A stretch of 64,000 bases of DNA from Polynucleobacter aenigmaticus. GTDB lineage: Bacteria; Pseudomonadota; Gammaproteobacteria; Burkholderiales; Burkholderiaceae. How positions within the stretch are numbered: position 1 is the first letter of the stretch; each line of letters starts with the position of its first letter. Below the pieces are notes generated by a model that was not told where the DNA came from, ran no database searches, and saw only the letters and a list, made by a program, of their open reading frames with translations. A program made the position numbers and the translations under genes. Shown one piece after another: positions 17,256 to 26,493 of this stretch. The stretch is from assembly GCF_002206635.1 (NCBI RefSeq), contig NZ_NGUO01000002.1, forward strand, positions 1 to 64,000. The letters are read 5' to 3'.

Positions 17256-17783
17256 TTACGCAATCTTCTTGAGACTTTGTTGGTATCGTTGTGCATTGTT
17301 GACATAGCGCCCAGCAATATCTTGAATGCCCGCAATCTGCTCTGGCGTGAGTGTTTTCACGGCCTTGGCCGGCGAACCCAAAATCATCGACCCGTCAGGA
17401 AACTCTTTACCTTCAGTCACCAATGCACCAGCACCCACCAAACAGTTTTTGCCAATTTTGGCGCCATTCAAAATAACCGCACCAATCCCAATCAAGCTAC
17501 CATCGCCGATGTGGCAACCATGCAGCATTACCTGGTGACCAATGGTTACTCGCTTACCGATGATGAGGGGGTAACCTGGATCGGTGTGCAAGATAGAGGC
17601 ATCTTGCACATTACTGTCCTCGCCAATTTGAATGAGATCGTTATCGCCACGGATAACCACCTTGGGCCAGATACTGGCATTTGCGTGTAGCTCAACCTTG
17701 CCGATGACTTCTGCGCTCTCGGCAACCCAAGCTCCCTCCGCCAATTGGGGAGCATTTCCGTCTAGTTCAAATATAGCCATCAC
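17256..17783 (-). CDS. Gamma-carbonic anhydrase family protein (YrdA/PaaY-like)
   Basis: A 175-residue left-handed beta-helix protein made of hexapeptide repeats. The zinc ligands of gamma-carbonic anhydrases are visible as H66 (ILHTD), H83 (IGHQ) and H88 (LHGC). Family members hydrate CO2 or act as thioesterases. The ATG at 17783 or 17780 (MMAIFELDG) is the start. The C-terminal 35 residues form the usual amphipathic helix. It heads a two-gene unit with the AEC transporter and lies 32 bases downstream of amt, so it could also be reached by amt transcripts. Confidence 0.92.
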   Translation of the reverse strand: MMAIFELDGNAPQLAEGAWVAESAEVIGKVELHANASIWPKVVIRGDNDLIQIGEDSNVQDASILHTDPGYPLIIGKRVTIGHQVMLHGCHIGDGSLIGIGAVILNGAKIGKNCLVGAGALVTEGKEFPDGSMILGSPAKAVKTLTPEQIAGIQDIAGRYVNNAQRYQQSLKKIA

Positions 17784-17815
17784 TCATTATAGGTAATGGC
17801 TATATTTAAGAAAGC

Positions 17816-19018
17816 TTACCAGTTAGGCTCGCGATCTGGCGTGGATGAAATACGGTGAATACTCAAATCAGCACCGTCATATTCTTCTTCATGCGACATC
17901 CGAATACCTAAAACAACTTTTAGCAGCCCGTAAACCACAAAACCGCCAATGAGTGCAATTGCAACACCCAGACCGCTTCCAATCAACTGACCCAAGAAGC
18001 TAACTCCACCTATACCGCCCAACGCTTTTGTCCCAAAGATACCCGCAGCCAAACCACCCCACAATCCGCACAAGCCATGCAAAGGCCACACACCTAAAAC
18101 ATCATCGATCTTCCAGCGGTTTTGCACCAAGGTGAACATATACACGAACAGGGCGCCAGCAATTAATCCAACTACTAATGCACCCATTGGATGCATTAAG
18201 TCTGAGCCTGCACACACCGCGACTAAACCCGCTAAAGGGCCGTTGTAGGTAAAGCCAGGATCATTGCGCCCAACCACCCAAGCAGCTAGAGTCCCACCAG
18301 CCATAGCCATCAAAGAGTTCATTGCTACTAAGCCACTTACCTTATCGATGGTTTGCGCACTCATCACATTAAATCCAAACCAGCCCACCGCTAAAATCCA
18401 CGCGCCCAAAGCCAAGAATGGAATACTTGAAGGGGGATGTGCTGCAACGTTTCCATCCTTTGAATAGCGCCCGCGACGTGCGCCCAAAAGAATGATGGCA
18501 GGTAAGGCAATCCAACCGCCTACCGCATGCACCACGATGGATCCAGCAAAGTCATGAAATTCTTCACCAGTGAAACCTTTAATCCAGGCTTGAATTCCAT
18601 AGTGCTGATTCCAGGCAATGCCCTCGAAGAAAGGATAAATGAAGCCAACTAAAACAAAGGTAGCAATTAATTGAGGATTGAACTTGGCACGCTCTGCAAT
18701 ACCGCCGGAAATGATCGCTGGAATAGCGGCGGCAAAGGTCAACAAGAAAAAGAATTTGACTAACTCATAGCCATTTTTCTCGGCCAACAATTCTGCGCCA
18801 GAGAAAAAGTCTACGCCATAGGCAATGCTGTAGCCAATAAAGAAATAGGCAATTGTCGAAACCGCAAAGTCGACCAAGATTTTGACCAAGGCATTGACTT
18901 GGTTCTTTTTACGAACGGTACCCAATTCGAGGAATGCAAAGCCTGCATGCATCGCCAGAACCATAATGGCGCCGAGCAAGATAAATAAGACATCACTGCC
19001 TGATTTCACAGTTTCCAT
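17816..19018 (-). CDS. amt: Ammonium transporter
   Basis: A 400-residue Amt/Mep/Rh channel for ammonium uptake with eleven hydrophobic segments. The pore twin-histidine residues sit in VHAVGGWIALPA and WPLHGLCGLWGG, and FEGIAWNQHYG, GGIAERAKF and a cytoplasmic tail EEEYDGADLSIHRIS are typical. The start is set at 19018 (METVKSGSDVLF), preceded by AAAGGGG eight bases upstream; an in-frame ATG ten codons earlier would include that Shine-Dalgarno. There is no cleavable signal peptide and no glnK next door, unlike the usual glnK-amtB pair. An NtrC-like dyad lies about 65 bases upstream. Confidence 0.95.
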   Translation of the reverse strand: METVKSGSDVLFILLGAIMVLAMHAGFAFLELGTVRKKNQVNALVKILVDFAVSTIAYFFIGYSIAYGVDFFSGAELLAEKNGYELVKFFFLLTFAAAIPAIISGGIAERAKFNPQLIATFVLVGFIYPFFEGIAWNQHYGIQAWIKGFTGEEFHDFAGSIVVHAVGGWIALPAIILLGARRGRYSKDGNVAAHPPSSIPFLALGAWILAVGWFGFNVMSAQTIDKVSGLVAMNSLMAMAGGTLAAWVVGRNDPGFTYNGPLAGLVAVCAGSDLMHPMGALVVGLIAGALFVYMFTLVQNRWKIDDVLGVWPLHGLCGLWGGLAAGIFGTKALGGIGGVSFLGQLIGSGLGVAIALIGGFVVYGLLKVVLGIRMSHEEEYDGADLSIHRISSTPDREPNW

Positions 19019-19082
19019 CGAAATAACCCCTTTATGTTTTTGCGTCATTATGGGGACTATAAGGACCGATTTTGGGCATTAA

Positions 19083-19099
19083 TGCACTGTTTTAGTGCA
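19083..19099 (-). promoter_or_regulatory. NtrC-type operator upstream of amt
   Basis: TGCACT-N5-AGTGCA is a perfect 6-bp dyad matching the NtrC (NRI) site pattern TGCACY-N5-RGTGCA. It lies 65-81 bases upstream of the amt start in the divergent spacer, fitting nitrogen control of ammonium uptake. I did not find a convincing sigma54 -24/-12 element between it and amt, so the promoter type is unsettled. Confidence 0.65.
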
Positions 19100-19156
19100 A
19101 TTTAATACCAAAAATATGGTTTATTATCAAATTTACATATATCCAAGGGAGAACCC

Positions 19157-19519
19157 ATGAAAAAAGTTTTAATTCTATTGGCTGCTTTAGTCTCATTTTG
19201 CGGCTTAGCCCAAGCTCAAGAAAAAGTTCAGGTACTAAGCACGCAAGAGCTAGTGAATGTTTGCAAATTACCTGCAAGCCCAGAATCACGCAGTTTTTGC
19301 ATAGGCTATACAACAGCTATTTATGACACTTATTTAGCCACACGCCATCCACAGCGCGCGAAACCCTACATTTGCGTCAAGCAACCAGCCCCATCACGTG
19401 ATGAAGTGATTGGTGAGTTTGTGAAATTTGGCCAAAGCAATCAACAGGTTTCAGATAAACCTGCAGCGGGCGTTTTCTTGGGCTTCTTGGCAGGACGCTT
19501 TCCTTGCGCCAGAAAATAA
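19157..19519 (+). CDS. Rap1a/Tai family exported protein
   Basis: A 120-residue protein with a Sec signal peptide (MKKVLILLAALVSFCGLAQA, cleavage after AQA). The mature part has the Rap1a/Tai layout: LVNVCKL, then FCIGYTTAIYD, YICV, a helical SRDEVIGEFVKFG segment, and the terminal GRFPC, with four cysteines that could form two disulfides. Family members include immunity proteins against type VI amidase effectors, but most homologues stand alone with unknown roles, and no effector or secretion gene is present here. It is divergent from amt, with GGGAGA before the ATG, and is probably cotranscribed with the next gene. Confidence 0.78.
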   Translation: MKKVLILLAALVSFCGLAQAQEKVQVLSTQELVNVCKLPASPESRSFCIGYTTAIYDTYLATRHPQRAKPYICVKQPAPSRDEVIGEFVKFGQSNQQVSDKPAAGVFLGFLAGRFPCARK

Positions 19520-19567
19520 TTCAAGACATTTAGCCAATTCAATCTATAGACATAAGGAACAGTTGAT

Positions 19568-19855
19568 ATGAAAAAAATGATCGCAATTACTGCTTCAACC
19601 CTAGCAATCGCAGGTTGCTCCAACATGAGCAATACAGAACAACGCACATTATCTGGTGCTAGCATCGGCGCAGCTGCTGGTGCAGTTGGCACAGCCATTT
19701 TCCACGGCAACCCTATCTGGGGTGCAGTTGGTGGCGCAGCAGTTGGTGCAGCATCTGGTTATGCATACGATGCTTACAAGAAAGAGCAGGCTTCTGAGTA
19801 CAACTCTGGTTACAACGCTGGAAAAAATAATCAACCGGCTAAAGCTCCGCAGTAA
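19568..19855 (+). CDS. Small glycine-zipper lipoprotein
   Basis: A 95-residue protein with a lipobox LAIAGC (cysteine at about 17), so it should be lipidated and membrane anchored. Residues about 29-68 are a glycine-zipper segment (SGASIGAAAGAVGTAIF and GAVGGAAVGAASGYAYD) of the YMGG/OmpA-SlyB-like type, expected to insert in or pack against a membrane. The tail is polar. AAGGAAC precedes the ATG. It follows the Rap1a/Tai gene by 48 bases and ends before a strong terminator. Confidence 0.82.
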   Translation: MKKMIAITASTLAIAGCSNMSNTEQRTLSGASIGAAAGAVGTAIFHGNPIWGAVGGAAVGAASGYAYDAYKKEQASEYNSGYNAGKNNQPAKAPQ

Positions 19856-19916
19856 TACTTGGTATTACTGAAATAGCTTTAAAACTAGACTAAGTTCTAG
19901 TTTAAGAAAAATAAAA

Positions 19917-19948
19917 AACCCGACCCGCGTAATGCGAGTCGGGTTTTT
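19917..19948 (+). terminator. Rho-independent terminator between the lipoprotein gene and htpG
   Basis: AACCCGACTCGC-type stem (AACCCGAC / GTCGGGTT core, with CGCG/TGCG extension) followed by TTTTTCTTT on the plus strand and preceded by an A run, so it can serve the lipoprotein gene and the convergent htpG. Confidence 0.87.
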
Positions 19949-19966
19949 CTTTAGGGCTTCAGTAAT

Positions 19967-21868
19967 TTAAGAAAGTAACAGCTGATTAATACGTTTTACA
20001 TAAGCAGCTGGATCATTCAACTGACCGCCCTCAGCCAAGAGAGCTTGATCAAACAAGACCCGAGTCCACTCATCAAAATGCTGGTTATCTGATTTCAACT
20101 TAAGCAGTAAAGGATGCTCTGGATTAATTTCCAAAATAGGCTTTGTATCTGGGGCTTGCTGGCCTGCAGCCTTGAGCATGCGCAATAAATTTCCAGAGAG
20201 TTCATTCTCATCAGAAACTAAGCATGCTGGGGAATCCGTTAACCGGAAGGTGACACGAACGTCTTTCACCTTATCCTCCAATGCCAACTTCATACGATCG
20301 AGCAAGTCCTTGAAATTCTTTTCAGTTTCTTCGTGATCTTTCTTTTCTTTCTCGTCGCTTAAGCTGCCAAGATCAAGCCCGCCTTTGGCCACGGACGTCA
20401 TTTGCTTGCCATCAAACTCGGTAAAGAAAGAAAGCATCCATTCATCCACTCGATCAGAGAGCAACAGCACTTCGACACCCTTCTTACGGAAGATCTCTAA
20501 ATGAGGACTGTTTTTAGCGGCGTTAAAAGTATCGCCAGTGACGTAATAAACCTTGTCCTGACCTTCTTTCATACGAGAAACATATTCAGCCAAAGAAACG
20601 GTTTGATCTGCAGAGTCGGTATGCGTACTTGCAAAACGTAAGAGTTTTAAGATACGCTCTTGATTTGGCTGATCCTCACCAATACCCTCCTTGAGAACTT
20701 GTCCGAACTGAGTCCAGAAGGTGCGGTACTTTTCTTTCTTAAGCTCATCATCGCTGTTAGCCAAATCTTCCAGCATACTCAATACACGCTTGGTCGAGCT
20801 TTCTCGGATGATCTTGACATCACGTGATTCCTGCAAAATTTCACGAGAGACATTCAACGGCAAATCAGTTGAATCAATCACGCCCGTGACAAAGCGAAGA
20901 TACATTGGCATCAATTGCTCTGCGTCATCCATGATGAATACACGCTTCACATACAACTTAATGCCGCCACGCTTATTGCGATCCCATAAATCAAAAGGAG
21001 CGCGAGCCGGCACATACAGAAGTTGCGTAAATTCGCTGCGACCCTCTACTCGATTTAATGAGTAGCACAAAGGGCCCTCATAGTCATGAGAAAGATGTTT
21101 GTAAAACTCGTCGTATTGCTCTTCTGTAATTTCGGATTTAGCGCGTGCCCATAGGGCGCTCGACTGATTAATGCTCTCTAACTCATCCTTAATGACATGC
21201 TCACTTTTATCGGCATCCCATTCCTCTTTATTCATCTGAATTGGCAGAGAGATGTGATCGGAGTACTTGCGAATAATGGATTTTAGTTTATGAGTGGAAA
21301 GGAAATCATCCTCGCCTTCACGCAGGTGCATCGTGATTGATGTCCCACGCTGTAGACGGTCAATACTTTCTACCGTAAATTCGCCTGAGCCATCGGACTC
21401 CCACCGGACACCATCGGTAGCAGGCAGACCTGCGCGACGAGTTTCAACAGTAATACGGTCAGCCACAATAAATGCGGAATAAAAACCAACGCCAAACTGA
21501 CCAATCAACGCGGCGTCTTTTTGCTGGTCACCGGAAAGCTTGGAGAAGAACTCTTTGGTACCAGAGCGAGCGATAGTCCCTAAATTGGATATAACCTCAT
21601 CTCGACTCATGCCGATACCGTTATCCGAAATGGTGACTGTCCTCGCAGTCTTATCAAAACTCACCTTGATCTTCAGATCAGGATCGTCTCCGTACCAATC
21701 CGGATGCTCAATGCCCTCGAAACGCAACTTGTCTGATGCATCCGATGCATTAGAGATCAGCTCGCGGAGAAAAATTTCCTTGTTGGAATACAGGGAATGG
21801 ATCATCAGTTGTAAAAGTTGCTTTACCTCGGCCTGAAAGCCTAAAGTTTCTTTACTAGCTACAGTCAT
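19967..21868 (-). CDS. htpG: Molecular chaperone HtpG (Hsp90)
   Basis: Bacterial Hsp90, an ATP-dependent dimeric chaperone in the cytoplasm. The 633-residue protein has the GHKL ATPase domain (about 1-235) with [25 protein letters not shown] and [15 protein letters not shown], then the middle domain with [14 protein letters not shown] and the C-terminal dimerisation domain. Length is typical. The conserved [15 protein letters not shown] start supports the ATG at 21868. A sigma32 promoter lies immediately upstream, so it is heat-shock controlled. Confidence 0.98.
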   Translation of the reverse strand: MTVASKETLGFQAEVKQLLQLMIHSLYSNKEIFLRELISNASDASDKLRFEGIEHPDWYGDDPDLKIKVSFDKTARTVTISDNGIGMSRDEVISNLGTIARSGTKEFFSKLSGDQQKDAALIGQFGVGFYSAFIVADRITVETRRAGLPATDGVRWESDGSGEFTVESIDRLQRGTSITMHLREGEDDFLSTHKLKSIIRKYSDHISLPIQMNKEEWDADKSEHVIKDELESINQSSALWARAKSEITEEQYDEFYKHLSHDYEGPLCYSLNRVEGRSEFTQLLYVPARAPFDLWDRNKRGGIKLYVKRVFIMDDAEQLMPMYLRFVTGVIDSTDLPLNVSREILQESRDVKIIRESSTKRVLSMLEDLANSDDELKKEKYRTFWTQFGQVLKEGIGEDQPNQERILKLLRFASTHTDSADQTVSLAEYVSRMKEGQDKVYYVTGDTFNAAKNSPHLEIFRKKGVEVLLLSDRVDEWMLSFFTEFDGKQMTSVAKGGLDLGSLSDEKEKKDHEETEKNFKDLLDRMKLALEDKVKDVRVTFRLTDSPACLVSDENELSGNLLRMLKAAGQQAPDTKPILEINPEHPLLLKLKSDNQHFDEWTRVLFDQALLAEGGQLNDPAAYVKRINQLLLS

Positions 21869-21904
21869 ACGAATACCCTCTTCATTAATGAACTTAACTA
21901 CCCA

Positions 21905-21933
21905 TAAATGGGGGCTAATTACCGCATTTCAAG
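21905..21933 (-). promoter_or_regulatory. RpoH (sigma32) heat-shock promoter of htpG
   Basis: On the minus strand CTTGAA (21928-21933) and CCCCATTTA (21905-21913) are separated by 14 bases. This matches the sigma32 consensus CTTGAA-N13-15-CCCCATNTA at every defined base. Transcription would start near 21898, about 30 bases before the htpG ATG. Confidence 0.92.
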
Positions 21934-21951
21934 ATCTTTACATACAGGAAT

Positions 21952-22365
21952 TTAGCCGTGGTGCAACTTAGGGTCCTTCTGGGACACAGGCAATTCCGCC
22001 TTTTTCCAGGCACTAAAACCACCCTCTAAGTGGCAGACCCCTGGAACCCCCATTTTTTGGAGGGTCTCAGTTGCCAAAGCAGAGCGCCAAGCTGAGGCAC
22101 AATAAAGCACCAAGCGCTTACCCTCTCCAAAAACTGGCTTGTAATAGGGACTGTCTGGGTCGACCCAAAATTCCAGCATGCCACGGGGTGCATGTAAAGC
22201 ATTGGGAATCATCCCTTCGCGCTCCAGCTCCCTTACATCCCGAATATCTACAAAAATCACATTTTCATCATCCAAGAGTCTTTGAGCCCGCTCCAAAGGA
22301 AGGGTCTCAATTTGAGCCATCGCTTGTGCAATTAACTCTTGATAGCCTAATTTCAATTTCATCAA
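21952..22365 (-). CDS. Rhodanese-like domain protein
   Basis: A single-domain rhodanese of 137 residues. The active-site cysteine is C89 in LYCASAWRSA, followed by the typical LEGGFSAWKKAELPV. Such proteins carry persulfide sulfur between donors and acceptors; the six-residue loop CASAWRS fits a sulfurtransferase rather than a phosphatase. VIFVDIRDVRELEREGMIPNALHAPRG-type N-terminal half is conserved (residues 36-62). No signal peptide. It stands alone between htpG and the divergent antiporter gene. Confidence 0.92.
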   Translation of the reverse strand: MMKLKLGYQELIAQAMAQIETLPLERAQRLLDDENVIFVDIRDVRELEREGMIPNALHAPRGMLEFWVDPDSPYYKPVFGEGKRLVLYCASAWRSALATETLQKMGVPGVCHLEGGFSAWKKAELPVSQKDPKLHHG

Positions 22366-22444
22366 AATCTCCTAAATCGCCAACATTTTTATTTGGTAAA
22401 TCTTCGGGATATTTCCACGGGGGATGCCCTGATAATATGTCTCT

Positions 22445-23707
22445 ATGAACTTTACCCCTACAGAACTTGGCGCAAGCATCATTTTTGCCATCGCAGTACT
22501 GCACACCTTTTGTACTTCGTATTTTGAAGTGCTTGCTAAAAAATCTCCAAGACATGCTGGTTTATGGCATTTGCTTGGCGAAGTCGAAATCGTTTTTGGT
22601 TTTTGGGCTGCCATTCTCATTATCTTTATGTGGCTTGCAAGCGATTTGGCTACGGCAACAGATTACGCCAACAAACGTAACTTTACGGAACCCTTGTTTG
22701 TCTTCGCCATTATGGTTGTTGCCGGGAGTAAACCGATTCTGCAGTTTGCAACTCAACTCCTACAAAGACTGGGTAAGGCAATTCAATTGGTGTTGCGCAC
22801 CAAGCAAGCGCCTACGCTGTATTTCTTAACGCTCAGCATTACCCCGCTACTAGGCTCATTAATCACCGAGCCAGCAGCAATGACGCTTGCAGCCTTCTTA
22901 TTACGTGACCTAGTTTATCGCCACAAATGCTCAACCCCATTGCTCTATGGCACGCTGGGAGCTTTATTTGTCAATATTTCGATTGGTGGCACGCTCACAA
23001 ACTTTGCCGCCCCACCCGTCCTCATGGTGGCATCAACATGGAATTGGGACACCCCATTCATGTTCGCCAACTTTGGGTTCGAGGCAACTATCGCTATTTT
23101 TATTAACGCTACTGTGGTGACACTACTCTTTCATAAGCAATTAATTGAGCCTGCAAGCAAGTCTCAAACTGCGCGCATTCCACTGGCGATTACAACCATC
23201 CATCTGCTGTTCCTAGCTGGCATTGTGGGCTTTGCTCATGACCCTGTGATCTTCATGTGGCTTTTACTATTTTTTATAGGCTTCATTACAGCTTATCCAA
23301 AACATCAATGCCCGCTGATTTTGCGTGAGGCGCTATTAGTGGGATTCTTCTTGGCTGGCCTCGTTGTGCTCGGCGGATTACAGGGCTGGTGGTTGCAACC
23401 CATCCTGGAAGTCATGAGCCCCACAGCAGTGTTCTACGGAAGCTTGGCATTAACGGCTATTACAGACAATGCAGCGCTAACCTATTTGGGCTCGCTAGTG
23501 CAAGGAACCTCGCCGGAATTCAAACTGGCCTTAGTTGGTGGTGCAGTTGCAGGCGGCGGCCTGACTGTAATTGCTAATGCTCCAAACCCTGCGGGGCTAG
23601 CAATTTTGCGCAGTTACTTCCCCAATGCAGCAGTTTCTGCTGGATTACTGCTTGTAGCCGCGATTCCTCCTACGATTGTTACCATTCTTGCATTGCGCCT
23701 GCTGTAA
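22445..23707 (+). CDS. Putative Na+/H+ antiporter (Na_H_antiport_3 type)
   Basis: A 420-residue integral membrane protein with about eleven hydrophobic segments. The segments SLITEPAAMTLAAFLLRDL, NISIGGTLTNFAAPPVLMVA, AITDNAALTYLGSLV and IANAPNPAGLAIL match the putative Na+/H+ antiporter family of the ion-transporter superfamily, with paired N-P/D-N motifs likely in the ion site. Function is by family only. The ATG at 22445 follows a weak ribosome site. It lies 57 bases upstream of miaB and could be cotranscribed. Confidence 0.85.
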   Translation: MNFTPTELGASIIFAIAVLHTFCTSYFEVLAKKSPRHAGLWHLLGEVEIVFGFWAAILIIFMWLASDLATATDYANKRNFTEPLFVFAIMVVAGSKPILQFATQLLQRLGKAIQLVLRTKQAPTLYFLTLSITPLLGSLITEPAAMTLAAFLLRDLVYRHKCSTPLLYGTLGALFVNISIGGTLTNFAAPPVLMVASTWNWDTPFMFANFGFEATIAIFINATVVTLLFHKQLIEPASKSQTARIPLAITTIHLLFLAGIVGFAHDPVIFMWLLLFFIGFITAYPKHQCPLILREALLVGFFLAGLVVLGGLQGWWLQPILEVMSPTAVFYGSLALTAITDNAALTYLGSLVQGTSPEFKLALVGGAVAGGGLTVIANAPNPAGLAILRSYFPNAAVSAGLLLVAAIPPTIVTILALRLL

Positions 23708-23764
23708 CAGTTTTATCCCGTAAAATCTGAGCTTCGCCCCCAGCTATAAACCTGAAAACGGCAT

Positions 23765-25111
23765 ATGAAAAAGCTCTATATCAAAACCTTTGGCTGTCAA
23801 ATGAACGAGTATGACTCGGGCAAGATGGCTGACCTACTCCACGCCGATGAAGGCATGGTCATGACCGACACCCCCGAAGATGCTGATGTCGTTCTTCTGA
23901 ATACCTGCTCCATTCGCGAGAAGGCAGAAGATAAAGTGTTCTCTGACTTAGGTCGTCTCCGTGAGCTCAAAAAATTGAAGCCTAATTTATTGATCGGTGT
24001 CGGCGGTTGCGTTGCCAGCCAAGAAGGACAACAAATCATCAGCAGGGCGCCCTATGTTGACGTCGTCTTCGGACCGCAAACATTGCATCGCCTATCAGAC
24101 CTGCTTGCACAACGTCGTGCGACTGGAAGATCACAGGTAGATATCTCTTTTCCAGAAATTGAGAAGTTTGACCACCTACCCTCATCACGTCAGACCCGTG
24201 GCTCTGCTTACGTTTCCATCATGGAAGGTTGCTCAAAATACTGTAGCTATTGCGTTGTGCCATATACGCGCGGTGAAGAGGTTTCACGCCCTTTTGATGA
24301 TGTGCTTACTGAAGTAGCCGGTCTTGCCGCCCAAGGTGTTAAGGAGATTGTCTTACTAGGACAGAATGTCAACGCCTATCTTGGCAAGATGGGTGGCACT
24401 GAAGAAATTGCAGACTTTGCATTACTTCTTGAATACGTCGCAGAAATTCCTGGGGTCGAAAGAATTCGCTTTACGACTAGCCATCCCAAAGAATTCACGC
24501 AGCGCTTGATTGACGTCTATGCAAAAGTTCCTAAGTTAGTAAGTCACTTACATTTGCCAGTTCAACATGCATCGGATTCAGTGCTATCGGCTATGAAGCG
24601 TGGATATACCGCCCTGGAATACAAAAGCATCATTCGCAAGATGCGTGCTGTGCGCCCCGACCTGACCCTTTCTAGCGATTTTATTGTTGGCTTTCCTGGT
24701 GAAACCGATGAAGACTTTGCAAAACTACTGAAGATGGTTGAAGAGCTGAATTTTGATAACAGCTTTTGCTTTATCTTCAGCGCCCGCCCTGGTACGCCCG
24801 CAGCCAATTTAAGTGATGACACGCCTTACGAAGTCAAACTAAAGCGCTTGCAAACCCTACTTACCCTTGTAGAGTCACAAGCAACTCAGATTAGTCAAAA
24901 AATGTTGGGCAACACTGAGCGAGTACTTATTGAAGGCTTAGCAAAAGATGGGGTAAACCTACAAGGTCGTGCAGCGAATAATCGCGTCATTCACTTTACT
25001 GCGCCAGATGAAGATATTGAATCTCTCAAAGGGCAAATGGTGGATATCCGTATCACTGAAGTTCTGAATTACACCCTCAGAGGTGAGCTGATTCAGGCAC
25101 ACGCAATCTAA
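23765..25111 (+). CDS. miaB: tRNA-2-methylthio-N6-dimethylallyladenosine synthase MiaB
   Basis: Radical-SAM methylthiotransferase that adds the 2-methylthio group to i6A37 in tRNAs reading UNN codons. The 448-residue protein has the three domains in order: UPF0004 with cluster cysteines C11, C48 and C82; radical SAM with C156-x3-C160-x2-C163 (CSKYCSYC); and a C-terminal TRAM domain (about 380-445). It begins a run miaB-ybeY-corC-lnt. In most relatives the PhoH-like ybeZ lies between miaB and ybeY, but here only one base separates them. Confidence 0.98.
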   Translation: MKKLYIKTFGCQMNEYDSGKMADLLHADEGMVMTDTPEDADVVLLNTCSIREKAEDKVFSDLGRLRELKKLKPNLLIGVGGCVASQEGQQIISRAPYVDVVFGPQTLHRLSDLLAQRRATGRSQVDISFPEIEKFDHLPSSRQTRGSAYVSIMEGCSKYCSYCVVPYTRGEEVSRPFDDVLTEVAGLAAQGVKEIVLLGQNVNAYLGKMGGTEEIADFALLLEYVAEIPGVERIRFTTSHPKEFTQRLIDVYAKVPKLVSHLHLPVQHASDSVLSAMKRGYTALEYKSIIRKMRAVRPDLTLSSDFIVGFPGETDEDFAKLLKMVEELNFDNSFCFIFSARPGTPAANLSDDTPYEVKLKRLQTLLTLVESQATQISQKMLGNTERVLIEGLAKDGVNLQGRAANNRVIHFTAPDEDIESLKGQMVDIRITEVLNYTLRGELIQAHAI

Positions 25112-25112
25112 G

Positions 25113-25589
25113 ATGCCCAGTAGATCTACCCCTACACCCAAGCTGGCAATTGAAATTCAATTTGCCAGCCCCTCCATTGAAACTAAGGTGGGTGCAATTG
25201 CATCTTCAGCTTTAATTAAAAAATGGGTGAAAAAAGCTATTCAACACGATGGTTCTATAACGCTTCGCTTCGTGAATCAATCAGAAGGTAAAAAACTCAA
25301 CCTTGCTTTTCGCGCCAAAGATAAAGCAACTAATGTACTCACCTTTCCATACGAGCTCACTAAAAAGACTTTGGCCGCCGATATTATTTTTTGCCTTCCT
25401 ATTATTCAAAAAGAGGCATCCGAACAAGACAAGACTGTCAAAGCGCATTTAGCCCACCTGATTATTCATGGCTGCTTACATGCGCAAGGTCTAGATCACG
25501 TAAGCGATAAAGAAGCCAAAAAAATGGAAAATCGAGAAATAACACTTTTGAAAACGCTAGGCTTTGCTAACCCCTACGCACCTATTTAA
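25113..25589 (+). CDS. ybeY: Endoribonuclease / rRNA maturation factor YbeY
   Basis: Zinc-dependent endoribonuclease involved in 16S rRNA 3'-end maturation and ribosome quality control. The 158-residue protein carries the zinc motif HGCLHAQGLDH (residues about 117-127) and the upstream segment NLAFRAKDKATNVLTFPYE. Length is normal. It starts one base after the miaB stop, so translation is probably coupled. The usual partner gene ybeZ (phoH) is absent from this position. Confidence 0.96.
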   Translation: MPSRSTPTPKLAIEIQFASPSIETKVGAIASSALIKKWVKKAIQHDGSITLRFVNQSEGKKLNLAFRAKDKATNVLTFPYELTKKTLAADIIFCLPIIQKEASEQDKTVKAHLAHLIIHGCLHAQGLDHVSDKEAKKMENREITLLKTLGFANPYAPI

Positions 25590-25645
25590 CGACTCTTTAC
25601 TTCGATCTTCATTGAATTTACTTATTTCTACGATATTCTTGCTAT

Positions 25646-26485
25646 ATGCCTGACCCCAATAAATCCCTTTTAGAACGCCTGGCTGATTTTTTAACGCCAC
25701 AACCAACCAGCCCAGCAGAACGTCGTCAAGAACTCATTGACACTCTAAGAGAGGCCCAGACTGAGGGCTTAATTGATGCAGATGCCCTCTCAATGATCGA
25801 GGGCGTCTTTCAGGTGGGCCAATTGTGTGCTCGAGATATTTTGGTCCCTAGAGCCCAAATTGACTGGATCGATATCAACCTGCCTTTATCTGAAATTATT
25901 AAAAGCGTCATTACAGCCGCTCATTCGCGCTTTCCTGTTTTTGAAGGTACCCGCGACAATGTCATTGGCACCCTGTTGGCAAAAGATTTATTGCGCCATT
26001 CCACTGAAAAAGATTTCCAGGTGCGTGACTGGTTGCGCCCCGCAGTATTTATTCCTGAATCAAAACGCTTAAGCGTTTTGTTGCGCGACTTTAAAGACAA
26101 TCGAAATCATTTAGCTATTGTTGTGGATGAATATAGTGGCGTCGCTGGGATCATCACGATTGAAGATGTCCTTGAGCAAATTGTTGGTGACATTGAAGAC
26201 GAACATGATATTGATGAAGAAGCAGACAACCTCATCTCGTTAGACAACGGTGATATTAGAGTCAAAGGCATCACCGAGCTTGAACAGTTTAATGAAACAC
26301 TAGGCACTCAATTTGATGTCGAAGGCATTGAAACCGTCGCCGGTCTTGTTATTCAGCGTCTTGGTCGAGTTCCTAAAGTTGGTGAACTCATTAAGATCGA
26401 CGGCGTTGAATTTGAGGTTCAGCGCGCTGATCCAAGACAGATTCATATTCTGCTCGCACGACAACTTCCTAAAAAGCCTGATTAA
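25646..26485 (+). CDS. corC: CorC/HlyC family CBS-domain protein (magnesium/cobalt efflux type)
   Basis: A 279-residue soluble protein with two CBS domains (about residues 55-180; QVGQLCARDILVPRAQIDWID and VDEYSGVAGIITIEDVLEQIVGDIEDEHD are signature stretches, the latter two at 154-183) and a C-terminal CorC_HlyC domain (about 195-275). It lacks the membrane DUF21 domain, as in the E. coli YbeX/CorC form. Roles in magnesium/cobalt homeostasis and in ribosome function have been proposed. It lies between ybeY and lnt, eight bases before the latter. Confidence 0.94.
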   Translation: MPDPNKSLLERLADFLTPQPTSPAERRQELIDTLREAQTEGLIDADALSMIEGVFQVGQLCARDILVPRAQIDWIDINLPLSEIIKSVITAAHSRFPVFEGTRDNVIGTLLAKDLLRHSTEKDFQVRDWLRPAVFIPESKRLSVLLRDFKDNRNHLAIVVDEYSGVAGIITIEDVLEQIVGDIEDEHDIDEEADNLISLDNGDIRVKGITELEQFNETLGTQFDVEGIETVAGLVIQRLGRVPKVGELIKIDGVEFEVQRADPRQIHILLARQLPKKPD

Positions 26486-26493
26486 GGATTGCT

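Noticed and set aside
19019-19082. Sigma54 (-24/-12) promoter for amt
   Set aside because: The NtrC-like dyad prompted a search, but no GG-N10-GC element close to consensus lies between the dyad and the amt start.
19157-19519. Type VI immunity protein
   Set aside because: The Rap1a/Tai fold suggests it, but no effector, amidase or secretion gene is nearby, so only the family name is kept.
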